Shown: piece after piece, positions 8,844 through 16,410 of the stretch
How positions within the stretch are numbered: the stretch's first letter is position 1
Layout: each line of letters opens with the position of its first letter
NCBI RefSeq assembly: GCF_000380185.1
Contig: NZ_KB904754.1
Location: 1-64,000, forward strand
Reading direction: 5' to 3'
DNA length: 64,000 nucleotides
Origin: Thiofilum flexile DSM 14609
Lineage (GTDB): Bacteria; Pseudomonadota; Gammaproteobacteria; Thiotrichales; Thiotrichaceae
Program-made: the position numbers and the translations under genes
Notes under the pieces: model-generated
Seen by the model: the letters and a program-made list of their open reading frames with translations, nothing else
What the model was told of the DNA's origin: nothing
The model's database searches: none

Positions 8844-9764
8844 ATGAGTGAAAACCTAAACCGCCGCAGTGTATTGAAGCTGTTGGCTACCGCCCCCACT
8901 GCTGCTGGACTGGTTTGGCTCTCACCCGCTATGGCAGAGAACAAAGCGGCGAGTGTTGGGCTGATCAGCAGTAATGTCTGCCAACTGACCCCCGAAGTCA
9001 CCGAAGGCCCTTATTACCTTGATAAGGATTTAGTACGTGCGGATATTCGTGAAGACCGTACTGGCATCCCGCTGAAAATGCGTATTCAAGTGGTAGGGGC
9101 TGACTGTAAGCCTCTAGAAAAAGCGCGGGTTGATATTTGGCACTGTGATGCTCAAGGGAATTACTCTGGTTATAGCGGTCAGGGGTCTGATACTCAGGTT
9201 GATACCAGTAAACAGACTTTTCTACGCGGTACTCAAATGACGGATAGCGCGGGTATCGCTACCTTCCAGACGATTTACCCGGGCTGGTATATGGGACGCA
9301 CTGTACATATCCACTTCAAAGTATTTCTAGATCAGACTCAGGTACTCACCGGACAAGCTTTCTTCCCTGATGCTCTGAGCCAGTATATTTTTGACAATGC
9401 ACCCGACTACGGCGGACGGAAAACCACCCGCGATATGATCAATATTAATGATGGTATTGCTAAAGAAGCGGGCGAAGGCTCCTATGCAGCAGTGCGTGAA
9501 CAGACTGATGGTTATGATGCAGCATTAGTAGTTGGTATTGATCCTGAAGCCCGCTCCGTGCAGCGTGGTGGCAACCCTCCTCCACCTCCTATGGGTGCTG
9601 ATGGCAAACCTTTACCCCCACCCAATGGACGCCCCCCCTTAGATGCAAATGGCAAACCCATGATGCCTCCGGGTGGAGGTATGCCACCACGTATGAAAGA
9701 GTGGAAGCCCGTTGACCTCATTCCAACAGCTAGCAGCGAAGACACTACAAAGAGCAAGTCATAA
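8844..9764 (+). CDS. Tat-exported intradiol ring-cleavage dioxygenase-like protein
   Basis: Belongs to the non-haem Fe(III) intradiol dioxygenase fold (protocatechuate 3,4-dioxygenase beta-like). The N-terminus NRRSVLKLLATAPTAAGLVWLSPAMA is a Tat-type signal, although the twin arginine is followed by SVLK, so the protein probably folds with iron and acts outside the cytoplasm. Candidate ligands are visible: a tyrosine in TEGPYYLD, another in YPGWYMG, and HIH shortly after. Residues ~230-306 form a tail rich in Pro, Gly and Met (GADGKPLPPP, DANGKPMMPPGG) that is not part of the catalytic fold. AGGAG precedes the ATG. It is a lone gene; the true substrate is unknown, since many exported members of this family are uncharacterised. 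Confidence 0.82.
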   Translation: MSENLNRRSVLKLLATAPTAAGLVWLSPAMAENKAASVGLISSNVCQLTPEVTEGPYYLDKDLVRADIREDRTGIPLKMRIQVVGADCKPLEKARVDIWHCDAQGNYSGYSGQGSDTQVDTSKQTFLRGTQMTDSAGIATFQTIYPGWYMGRTVHIHFKVFLDQTQVLTGQAFFPDALSQYIFDNAPDYGGRKTTRDMININDGIAKEAGEGSYAAVREQTDGYDAALVVGIDPEARSVQRGGNPPPPPMGADGKPLPPPNGRPPLDANGKPMMPPGGGMPPRMKEWKPVDLIPTASSEDTTKSKS

Positions 9765-9781
9765 TAAATAATAGCCCCAGT

Positions 9782-9815
9782 ACCCGACTATTCCCGTATA
9801 AGTGATAAGTCGGGT
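9782..9815. terminator. Hairpin between convergent genes
   Basis: ACCCGACT (9782-9789) pairs with AGTCGGGT (9808-9815), 18-nt loop, between the dioxygenase and the LysE-type gene. It could serve both directions. Confidence 0.45.
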
Positions 9816-9824
9816 GCTGCTGAT

Positions 9825-10454
9825 TTATCGGCTATAAGTCACATTCGCCAATGCGACCCCTGCCAAGACAAAGGCGGCTCCGAAAACCTTATTGAGATAG
9901 CTATGCGGTGAGTGCAGCACCTTAGCTTTGCTGGTATGAACAATGCTGGCATAAAACAGCAGTGAGAAAAAAGATAAGGCCATAAAGGTCAATACTAGAA
10001 TCGAAAATTGCACTAATAATGGCTCATTTTGCTTGATGAACTGGGGAAACAGAGCGGTTGTGAAAGCAATCGCCTTGGGGTTGCTCAAGGCCACCGCTAA
10101 ACCATTCAGGTATAACTTGAGAGGCTTAATACGCCGCTGCGTCGACTGGGTATCGGTGGTGACAGGCTTCAGCCCATTACGCCAGAATTTAATACCCAAA
10201 TAGATCAGATAGGCTGCCCCGATATATTTGATAATGGAAAATACCCATTCCGAACCCAAAATAATAACGCTCAGCCCCAGCACGGATAGCGCCGACATGA
10301 TAAAAAGCCCAGAAATATTACCCAGAATAGTAAACACAGCCGAGCGCCAGCCATAGCTTAGGCTATGTGTGGTGGCTAGCAACACCGCAGGCCCTGGTGT
10401 AATGGTAGCCATAAACGCAATAGATGAAAAAAGCAGCCAACTATGAATGTCCAC
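9825..10454 (-). CDS. LysE/RhtB-family amino-acid exporter
   Basis: Inner-membrane exporter of amino acids or similar small molecules. The 209-residue product has about six hydrophobic segments and the family N-terminal signature FMATITPGPAVLLAT, then SYGWRSAVFTILGNISG and the mid-protein ALSNPKAIAFTTALFPQF. A longer open frame starts at 10577, but the GTG at 10454 gives the normal family start (VDIHSWLLF), has GAGGG 5 nt upstream and avoids overlap with the phosphatase gene. Substrate is not deducible. Confidence 0.85.
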   Translation of the reverse strand: MDIHSWLLFSSIAFMATITPGPAVLLATTHSLSYGWRSAVFTILGNISGLFIMSALSVLGLSVIILGSEWVFSIIKYIGAAYLIYLGIKFWRNGLKPVTTDTQSTQRRIKPLKLYLNGLAVALSNPKAIAFTTALFPQFIKQNEPLLVQFSILVLTFMALSFFSLLFYASIVHTSKAKVLHSPHSYLNKVFGAAFVLAGVALANVTYSR

Positions 10455-10548
10455 TTTACCCTCGTAGATACCTGTATACACATCAAATGATGCCAGTCCA
10501 GTATAGCGAATGCTTTTAACAAAAGAACGGGAGTACGTGAATCTATTA

Positions 10549-11052
10549 TTAACTCTGATAGGGATATGCCTGTGCATATCTACTCAGCCACTCTTTCTGT
10601 TGTTCGGTATCCGGTACTTGAACCCGCCGCGCAGTACTGATGATTTGCAGCGCCTCTGCTGGCTTATACCCTAGTTGTGTGAGTACACACCCTGCTATCA
10701 AACCAGTACGCCCGATACCCGCGCGACAATGAATCGCCACACTCTCACCCTTGTGCAGTCTATCAACCAGCGATGAAATCATAATATGAGTCCTAAGCAT
10801 TGACTCTGGAACATTACGATCCGCAATCGGATACGAAAGTAGCTCGATACCGTGGGAGGTGCATAGAGCCTGCTCATCCTGTAAACCAAGTGCTACAACC
10901 TCATGCGGTTCCAGCAGACTGACTATCACTGATACCCCTAAATGAGCAAAACCCGCGATTTCATCCACGAGCCACTCACCAGCACGCGGGCGCGGCATAA
11001 CCGCAAGCCGTAGGGGAGTAATATCTTTAATCCAGAAAATGTCAGGGGTCAT
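10549..11052 (-). CDS. Dual-specificity protein phosphatase-like protein
   Basis: 167 residues with the cysteine-phosphatase P-loop HCRAGIGRTG at about residues 107-116 and an upstream general-acid region (PIADRNVPE). It resembles CDKN3/DSP-type small phosphatases that dephosphorylate phosphoproteins or other phosphoesters. Cytoplasmic; no signal peptide. It is transcribed toward the LysE-type gene with 94 bp between them and may share its transcript. Substrate unknown. Confidence 0.8.
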   Translation of the reverse strand: MTPDIFWIKDITPLRLAVMPRPRAGEWLVDEIAGFAHLGVSVIVSLLEPHEVVALGLQDEQALCTSHGIELLSYPIADRNVPESMLRTHIMISSLVDRLHKGESVAIHCRAGIGRTGLIAGCVLTQLGYKPAEALQIISTARRVQVPDTEQQKEWLSRYAQAYPYQS

Positions 11053-11290
11053 AACTGCCAGCTACTTTGCAACCTATAAATCAAAGAAAAAATACTCAAC
11101 ATAATTCAGTTTCTCACTCACCTTCATAGCATTACATCTACTTTTTTGATCGATATATAATCAAAATCCCTACTACAAATAAATTTTCTGCCACTTCATC
11201 TTATTATAACAATCAGGACACACTCGAATTTCTAAAAATGAACCCAGTGAGTCCTGTACAAGCAATTATTATCGCTACCTGAGGAACATC

Positions 11291-12019
11291 ATGACCTATC
11301 GCCCCCATATCAAACGTCTACTGATTCTTTTTGTAATCATTCCGCTATTGAGTCTCGCCGCTATGGCAGCATGGTATGGTTACACTATTCATCAGGCTCG
11401 GCAGCAAACGCCTGCATTGATTCAGCAGGCACTCGCTCAGCAAACGCATCCGCTACAGGCTCAAGACCTGAACCCTCAGCAGCTTGCTATGCTATTAGCT
11501 GTGGAAGACCCGCTATTTATGCAGCATAAAGGGGTGGACTTCCAAACACCGGGGGCGGGCATGACTACTATCACGCAGGGGCTAGTAAAACAGATCTATT
11601 TTCCTGCTGGCTTCCAACCCGGTATTGCCAAAATTCGCCAGACTCTCATTGCCCGTTATGTACTAAATGAACAGGTGTCCAAAGCGCAGCAATTGCAGCT
11701 CTTACTAAATCTAACCTATTTCGGGCATGAAAACGGCAAATCTGTACAAGGCTTTGCCCAAGCCGCGCAAGTTTACTTTCACAAAGATTTTGCCGCCCTC
11801 AGTGATGACGAGTTTCTAGCGCTGACGGCTATGCTAATCGGCCCGAATGCCTACAAGCCGGGAACAGCCGCCCACACCGAACGCATGCGCCGCCTCCATG
11901 CTTATCTTAAGGGTGAGCTAAAACCCGCCAGCCTATTAGATGTGGAATATAGTGGTAAGCAGCAGGGATCTAGAGCTGAGGAAATGCTAATAAAATTATT
12001 ACGGCTACTCACTGACTAA
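11291..12019 (+). CDS. Monofunctional GT51 peptidoglycan transglycosylase
   Basis: Polymerises lipid II into glycan strands in the periplasm. 242 residues: an N-terminal membrane anchor (residues ~8-32), then the GT51 domain with catalytic glutamate in LLAVEDPLFMQHKGVDF, the second motif GMTTITQGLVKQ, and LNEQVSKAQQLQLLLNLTYFG in place of the usual LSKxEILExYLN. There is no penicillin-binding domain, so it is MtgA-like, although the sequence is divergent from enteric MtgA. GAGGA precedes the ATG. It stands alone. Confidence 0.82.
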   Translation: MTYRPHIKRLLILFVIIPLLSLAAMAAWYGYTIHQARQQTPALIQQALAQQTHPLQAQDLNPQQLAMLLAVEDPLFMQHKGVDFQTPGAGMTTITQGLVKQIYFPAGFQPGIAKIRQTLIARYVLNEQVSKAQQLQLLLNLTYFGHENGKSVQGFAQAAQVYFHKDFAALSDDEFLALTAMLIGPNAYKPGTAAHTERMRRLHAYLKGELKPASLLDVEYSGKQQGSRAEEMLIKLLRLLTD

Positions 12020-12089
12020 TAGGCTTGCTCGGATATTGCTTTCTACATCACTGCTGCTGCTAAAATTCATTACAGCCACTTATTTTGAA

Positions 12090-12120
12090 TGGTCAGCACC
12101 CGACCATAGGACTATGCCAT
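12090..12120 (+). repeat. 31-bp dispersed direct repeat, copy A
   Basis: Matches copies B (19851) and C (20417) at 29 of 31 positions, same orientation. The unit begins TGGTC-AGCACC-(A/C)GACCA, a short hairpin, followed by ATAGGGCTATGCCAT. Copy A lies in the 264-bp gap before hsdM; copy B lies just after hsdR. Confidence 0.85.
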
Positions 12121-12283
12121 GCTATAGCGTGGGATGAGGCGGCGCTCAGGTCTGATATTAACTCACAGGCTTAGCGTCTACTCCCCCGCTAGTCGTGCCG
12201 AGGTATTACCTCTACAATACCCACAACCGTTTATACCTTGCTAAGACTAGCAAAATACCCCTATTTTTCTGAAAGGAACGTGC

Positions 12284-13780
12284 ATGATTACGGGCGAGTT
12301 AAGATCTAAAGTCGATAAAATTTGGGATACCATGTGGTCGGGGGGTGTTTCTAATCCTTTGTCCGTGATTGAGCAAATGACCTATTTGTTATTCATCAAA
12401 CGCTTGGATGAACTACAAACCCTGAAAGAGCGCAAAGCTTCCCGCACTGGCAAACCCATTGAAGACCCGATTTTTACACCCGAACAGGATGCTCTGCGCT
12501 GGTCACGTTTTCGGGATAATGCGCCTGAGCAGATGTTTGTCACCGTGCGCGATGGGGTGTTTCCGTTTATTAAGCAACTCGGTGATAAACCGCAGGGTGA
12601 TACGGAAGCCGCGAATAGTACCTATGCCCATCATATGAAAGATGCACTCTTTAGTATGCCCTCGCCGCGTGTCTTGTCTAACGTGGTGGATCAGCTCGAC
12701 AAAATCGACATGAGCGATGCCGACACCAAGGGCGATCTGTATGAATACATGCTGGGCAAGATTGCGAGCGCGGGACAAAACGGTCAATTCCGCACCCCAC
12801 GCCATATTATCAAGCTGATGGTGGACATGATGGCTCCGACTCCTAAGGATGCCATTGTCGATCCGGCCTGTGGTACAGCGGGCTTTCTGGTAGCAGCGGC
12901 GGAATATATGAATGAGCATCATGCGACTGCTATTTATCAAAACGCTGAGAGCCGCAAAAAATACGCCGAGGATACGTTTTTCGGCTTTGATTTTGATACC
13001 ACGATGTTACGCATTGGCAGTATGAATATGCTGCTGCATGGAGTGGAAAACCCTGATATCCGTTATCGGGATTCGCTGGCAGAACGTGGGGAAAATGAGG
13101 GCGATGATAGCGGCACCTATTCGCTTATTTTGGCTAATCCACCTTTTGCGGGGAGTCTGGACTATGAGTCGACTGCTAAAGATTTGCAGCAGGTGGTAAA
13201 GACCAAGAAAACGGAGCTGTTGTTTATTGCTCTGTTCCTGCGCTTGCTGGAAGCGGGGGGTCGGGCGGCGGTGATTGTGCCGGATGGGGTGTTGTTTGGT
13301 TCGAGTAATGCCCATAAGGAGCTGCGGCGGATACTGGTGGAGGAGCATAAGCTGGATGGGATTGTGTCTATGCCATCGGGGGTATTTAAGCCTTATGCGG
13401 GGGTGTCGACGGCGATTGTGTTTTTTACCAAGACTAACTCCGGCGGGACGGATCATGTCTGGTTTTATGATATGCAATCAGATGGGTTTTCGCTGGATGA
13501 TAAGCGCACGCCGCAGCCGGATAAGTCGGATTTAGCGGATATTTTGGCACGTTGGCAACAGCGCAGTGAGGAGACGGGGCGCAAGCGCACGGAGCAGAGC
13601 TTTTTGGTGCCAAAGCAGGAGATTGTGAATAATGATTATGATTTGTCGATTAATCGCTATAAGGAAGTGGTGCATGAGGCGGTGGATTATGATGCACCTA
13701 AGGTGATTTTGGCGCGGTTGGCGGCGTTGGAGGAGGAGATTGCTAAAGGGCGGCAGGAGCTGGAGGCATTGCTGGGATGA
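12284..13780 (+). CDS. hsdM: Type I restriction-modification methyltransferase subunit
   Basis: N6-adenine methyltransferase subunit of a type I enzyme. 498 residues: an N-terminal helical domain (to ~150), AdoMet motif I DPACGTAGFL at residues 193-202 and catalytic motif IV NPPF at 285-288. The C-terminus ends EEEIAKGRQELEALLG. It overlaps the next gene by ATGA. The last 36 bp are repeated after that gene, where the hsdM frame would end in an ATGA overlap with hsdS; this suggests the present stop was remodelled by an insertion. AAGGA precedes the ATG. Confidence 0.95.
   Translation: MITGELRSKVDKIWDTMWSGGVSNPLSVIEQMTYLLFIKRLDELQTLKERKASRTGKPIEDPIFTPEQDALRWSRFRDNAPEQMFVTVRDGVFPFIKQLGDKPQGDTEAANSTYAHHMKDALFSMPSPRVLSNVVDQLDKIDMSDADTKGDLYEYMLGKIASAGQNGQFRTPRHIIKLMVDMMAPTPKDAIVDPACGTAGFLVAAAEYMNEHHATAIYQNAESRKKYAEDTFFGFDFDTTMLRIGSMNMLLHGVENPDIRYRDSLAERGENEGDDSGTYSLILANPPFAGSLDYESTAKDLQQVVKTKKTELLFIALFLRLLEAGGRAAVIVPDGVLFGSSNAHKELRRILVEEHKLDGIVSMPSGVFKPYAGVSTAIVFFTKTNSGGTDHVWFYDMQSDGFSLDDKRTPQPDKSDLADILARWQQRSEETGRKRTEQSFLVPKQEIVNNDYDLSINRYKEVVHEAVDYDAPKVILARLAALEEEIAKGRQELEALLG
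13738..13773 (+). repeat. 36-bp direct repeat flanking yhcG, left copy
   Basis: Identical over 36 bp to 14847-14882. This copy is inside the hsdM coding end (AKGRQELEALL). The pair brackets the YhcG-like gene. Confidence 0.95.
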
Positions 13781-14805
13781 GTAAAGATTTACTAAAGCAA
13801 TCAGACTGCTACCAGACCATTCGGATCATATTGCAAGAGTCAAGGGAGAAAGCCTATTCCCAGATCAATAGTATTATGGTGGATGCTTATTGGCAGATAG
13901 GAAAGCGCATTGTTGAAGAAGAGCAAAAAGGTGAAGCCCGTGCAGACTATGGAAAATCACTCATTGCCGAACTTTCCAGACAGTTAGGTGATGAGTTTGG
14001 CAAAGGTTTTTCTGTGGCTAATCTGCAAAATTTCAGGAAGTTTTACCTGATTTATCCAGAACAGGGAAAAGCCTACACACTGTGTACTAAATTGAGCTGG
14101 AGCCATAACCGGCTGATAATGCGTGAAAAAGATGATCGCGCACGGCTTTGGTATCTCACTGAAGCACAAGAGCAGAATTGGAGTGTGCGGCAATTAGAGC
14201 GCCAGATAAAAACCCAAACCTTTGAGCGCTTGCTTAATACCTCCTCAGGGAAGAGCCAAGAAGAGGGGACTCCCACATTAAGCCCCGAACATATCCTGAA
14301 AGACCCTTATATTCTGGAGTTTTTAAATATCCCAGAAAATAAAAAATTACACGAAAGCACGCTTGAAACGGCACTTATTAATAATCTGCAAACTTTTTTG
14401 CTGGAGCTGGGCAAGGGTTTTTCCTTTGTCGGGCGGCAGTTTAGAATTAGTAGTGAAACCTCACATTTTTATATTGATCTGGTTTTTTACAATTACCTAT
14501 TGAAGTGTTTTGTTCTCATTGATTTGAAAACGGATAAGTTGGTACATCAGGATATTGGGCAGATGGATATGTATGTGCGTATGTTTGATGATCTCAAACG
14601 GGGTCACGATGATAATCCGACGCTAGGTATTATTCTGTGTGCTGATAAAGATGAGACGGTTGTGCGTTATTCTGTGCTGAATGACAGTGAGCAATTATTT
14701 GCTTCTAAATATCTGCGAGTGCTGCCGAATGAGAAGGAGTTAGTTCGGGAGCTGGAGAGCAGGCATATTTTGGAGTTTAAAGATGATCAATGGGGCGAGG
14801 ATTAG
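13777..14805 (+). CDS. yhcG: YhcG-like PDDEXK nuclease (DUF1016 family)
   Basis: 342 residues with the two YhcG parts: an N-terminal helical domain (AYWQIGKRIVEEEQKG, ADYGKSLIAELSRQL, FSVANLQNFRKFY, LSWSHNRLIM) and a C-terminal PDDEXK nuclease domain (residues ~185-335) with FYIDLVFYNY and VLIDLKTDKL, which supply the acidic and lysine residues. Such proteins are often found with type I restriction systems and their exact role is unsettled. Here it sits between hsdM and hsdS, overlapping hsdM by four bases, and is bracketed by a 36-bp direct repeat. It probably joined the operon after hsdM and hsdS were already adjacent. Confidence 0.88.
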   Translation: MSKDLLKQSDCYQTIRIILQESREKAYSQINSIMVDAYWQIGKRIVEEEQKGEARADYGKSLIAELSRQLGDEFGKGFSVANLQNFRKFYLIYPEQGKAYTLCTKLSWSHNRLIMREKDDRARLWYLTEAQEQNWSVRQLERQIKTQTFERLLNTSSGKSQEEGTPTLSPEHILKDPYILEFLNIPENKKLHESTLETALINNLQTFLLELGKGFSFVGRQFRISSETSHFYIDLVFYNYLLKCFVLIDLKTDKLVHQDIGQMDMYVRMFDDLKRGHDDNPTLGIILCADKDETVVRYSVLNDSEQLFASKYLRVLPNEKELVRELESRHILEFKDDQWGED

Positions 14806-14846
14806 GCAATGATGCGGATTAAGTTTTTTGTGGTGTTTGAAAGTGG

Positions 14847-14882
14847 GATTGCTAAAGGGCGGCAGGAGCTGGAGGCATTGCT
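14847..14882 (+). repeat. 36-bp direct repeat flanking yhcG, right copy
   Basis: Non-coding copy of the hsdM 3' end lying directly before the hsdS ATG. If read in the hsdM frame it ends GCA TTG CTA TGA, so the hsdM stop would overlap the hsdS start as ATGA: the expected junction of an uninterrupted hsdM-hsdS operon. Confidence 0.95.
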
Positions 14883-16097
14883 ATGATTAGGGTAGGGAAA
14901 TTACTACAAAATAATTGGCCGTGGGTTCAGGCTAACGATGTTATTGATGTTCGTGATGGAACTCATGAAAGCCCAAAATATCAAGAAAATGGCATTCCAT
15001 TAGTTACATCTAAAAACCTAGTAGGTGGTATACTAGACTTTTCTTCTTGCAGCTATATATCAGAAGATGATCATCTAGCAATTTCTAAAAGGTCTTTTGT
15101 AGATGATGGTGATATTTTATTTGCAATGATTGGTACAATAGGTAATCCAGTAATTGTCAAAAAAGATTTTGAGTTTTCTATAAAAAATGTAGCCTTATTC
15201 AAATTTTCAAAATCAAAAGTACTTAATAGATTTTTTTTATATTTTCTTGAGTCTGGCTTAGCTAAGCAGCAGCTCTTAAAAAACTCTCGTGGTGGAACAC
15301 AAAAGTTTGTATCCTTAAAGAACATTCGACAATTACAAATCCCCCTTCCCCCCCTCCCCGAACAAAAACGCATTGCCGCCATTCTGGATGCTGCTGATAC
15401 ACTCCGCAGCAAACGCCGCCAGTCGATAGCAGAACTCGATGCCTTGCTGCAAGCAACGTTTTTGGAAATGTTTGGTGATCCGGTGGAGAATCCGAAGGGG
15501 TGGGAAATTATTTCAGCTAATGATGTCTTTACCGAGCTAACGTATGGTACATCAGTCAAGTCATTTAATGATAAAAGAAATAACTCCACTCCAGTTCTTA
15601 GAATACCCAATGTCGCAGAAGGTAAAATAGACTGGAGTGATATCAAGTTTGTCTCTCTAAATGAAAAAGAGATAAAAAAACTTAGATTAAAGAAGAATGA
15701 TTTATTATTTGTCAGAACAAATGGCAATCCAGACTACATTGGTAGATGTGCTCTTTTTGACTCAGATTGTGAGGCGATTTTTGCATCATATTTAATCAGG
15801 GGCAGGATAAATAAAACATCCAAACTAGATGCAAATTTTATAAAACATCTTATCGAGTATCCTACCTACCGTCATGAAGTACGCCGTGAAGCACGTACTA
15901 CTGCTGGAAATTATAATCTAAGTACCAAAGGTATTAAGAATTTTAGGTTCATTACTCCCTCATGGGATCTACAAAAGCAATTTGCTAGGATTGTCGAGTC
16001 CATCGAAGCCCAAAAAGCCCTCCAACAAAAACACCTCGACGAACTCGACCACCTATTCTCCTCCTTGCAACAACGTGCCTTCAACGGTGAGTTATAA
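14883..16097 (+). CDS. hsdS: Type I restriction-modification specificity subunit
   Basis: DNA-recognition subunit that sets the target sequence for HsdM and HsdR. 404 residues with two target-recognition domains (about 10-145 and 215-350), each followed by a conserved helical spacer (PLPPLPEQKRIAAILDAAD; then IVESIEAQKALQQKHLDELD). The recognition domains are clearly AT-rich compared with the spacers and the rest of the operon, the usual sign of domain shuffling. The start overlaps the duplicated hsdM end rather than a living hsdM stop. Confidence 0.93.
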   Translation: MIRVGKLLQNNWPWVQANDVIDVRDGTHESPKYQENGIPLVTSKNLVGGILDFSSCSYISEDDHLAISKRSFVDDGDILFAMIGTIGNPVIVKKDFEFSIKNVALFKFSKSKVLNRFFLYFLESGLAKQQLLKNSRGGTQKFVSLKNIRQLQIPLPPLPEQKRIAAILDAADTLRSKRRQSIAELDALLQATFLEMFGDPVENPKGWEIISANDVFTELTYGTSVKSFNDKRNNSTPVLRIPNVAEGKIDWSDIKFVSLNEKEIKKLRLKKNDLLFVRTNGNPDYIGRCALFDSDCEAIFASYLIRGRINKTSKLDANFIKHLIEYPTYRHEVRREARTTAGNYNLSTKGIKNFRFITPSWDLQKQFARIVESIEAQKALQQKHLDELDHLFSSLQQRAFNGEL

Positions 16098-16140
16098 TGT
16101 ATGCTATCCACATAAACGTACAATCAAACAAGGAGCTACC

Positions 16141-16410
16141 ATGCAAATAGCCATAGAACTCCCTAATGACTTCACACAACTACGCGGCATAGAAAAAATC
16201 ATCAAGGAAATACACCTCTCCTATGCCCTGCGCCTCTACAAAAGCGATGAAGTCACCCTGTCAAAAGCCGCAGAACTCGCAGGGCTTGACCTCTATGACT
16301 TCATGAGCGCCTGCAAACAAGAAGGCATTCCCACCATCAGCATCAGCCAAGAGGAACTACTAGAAGACCTTAATGGGTTTAATAGCTACCGTTTTGGAGC
16401 TGGCACATGA
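16141..16410 (+). CDS. UPF0175-family small protein
   Basis: 89 residues (MQIAIELPNDFTQL... EVTLSKAAELAGLDLYDFM ... GIPTISISQEELLEDL), the pattern of UPF0175 proteins, which are generally regarded as antitoxin-like DNA-binding proteins paired with PIN-domain toxins. No toxin gene is adjacent here. AGGAG sits 6 nt before the ATG. It lies 43 bp after hsdS and overlaps the hsdR start by ATGA, so it is translationally tied to the restriction subunit. It may regulate hsdR or be a stray antitoxin; both are inference. Confidence 0.75.
   Translation: MQIAIELPNDFTQLRGIEKIIKEIHLSYALRLYKSDEVTLSKAAELAGLDLYDFMSACKQEGIPTISISQEELLEDLNGFNSYRFGAGT

Noticed and set aside
15262-15727. Open frames antisense to hsdS
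   Set aside because: hsdS is intact with two recognition domains and conserved spacers; the antisense frames have no recognisable content.
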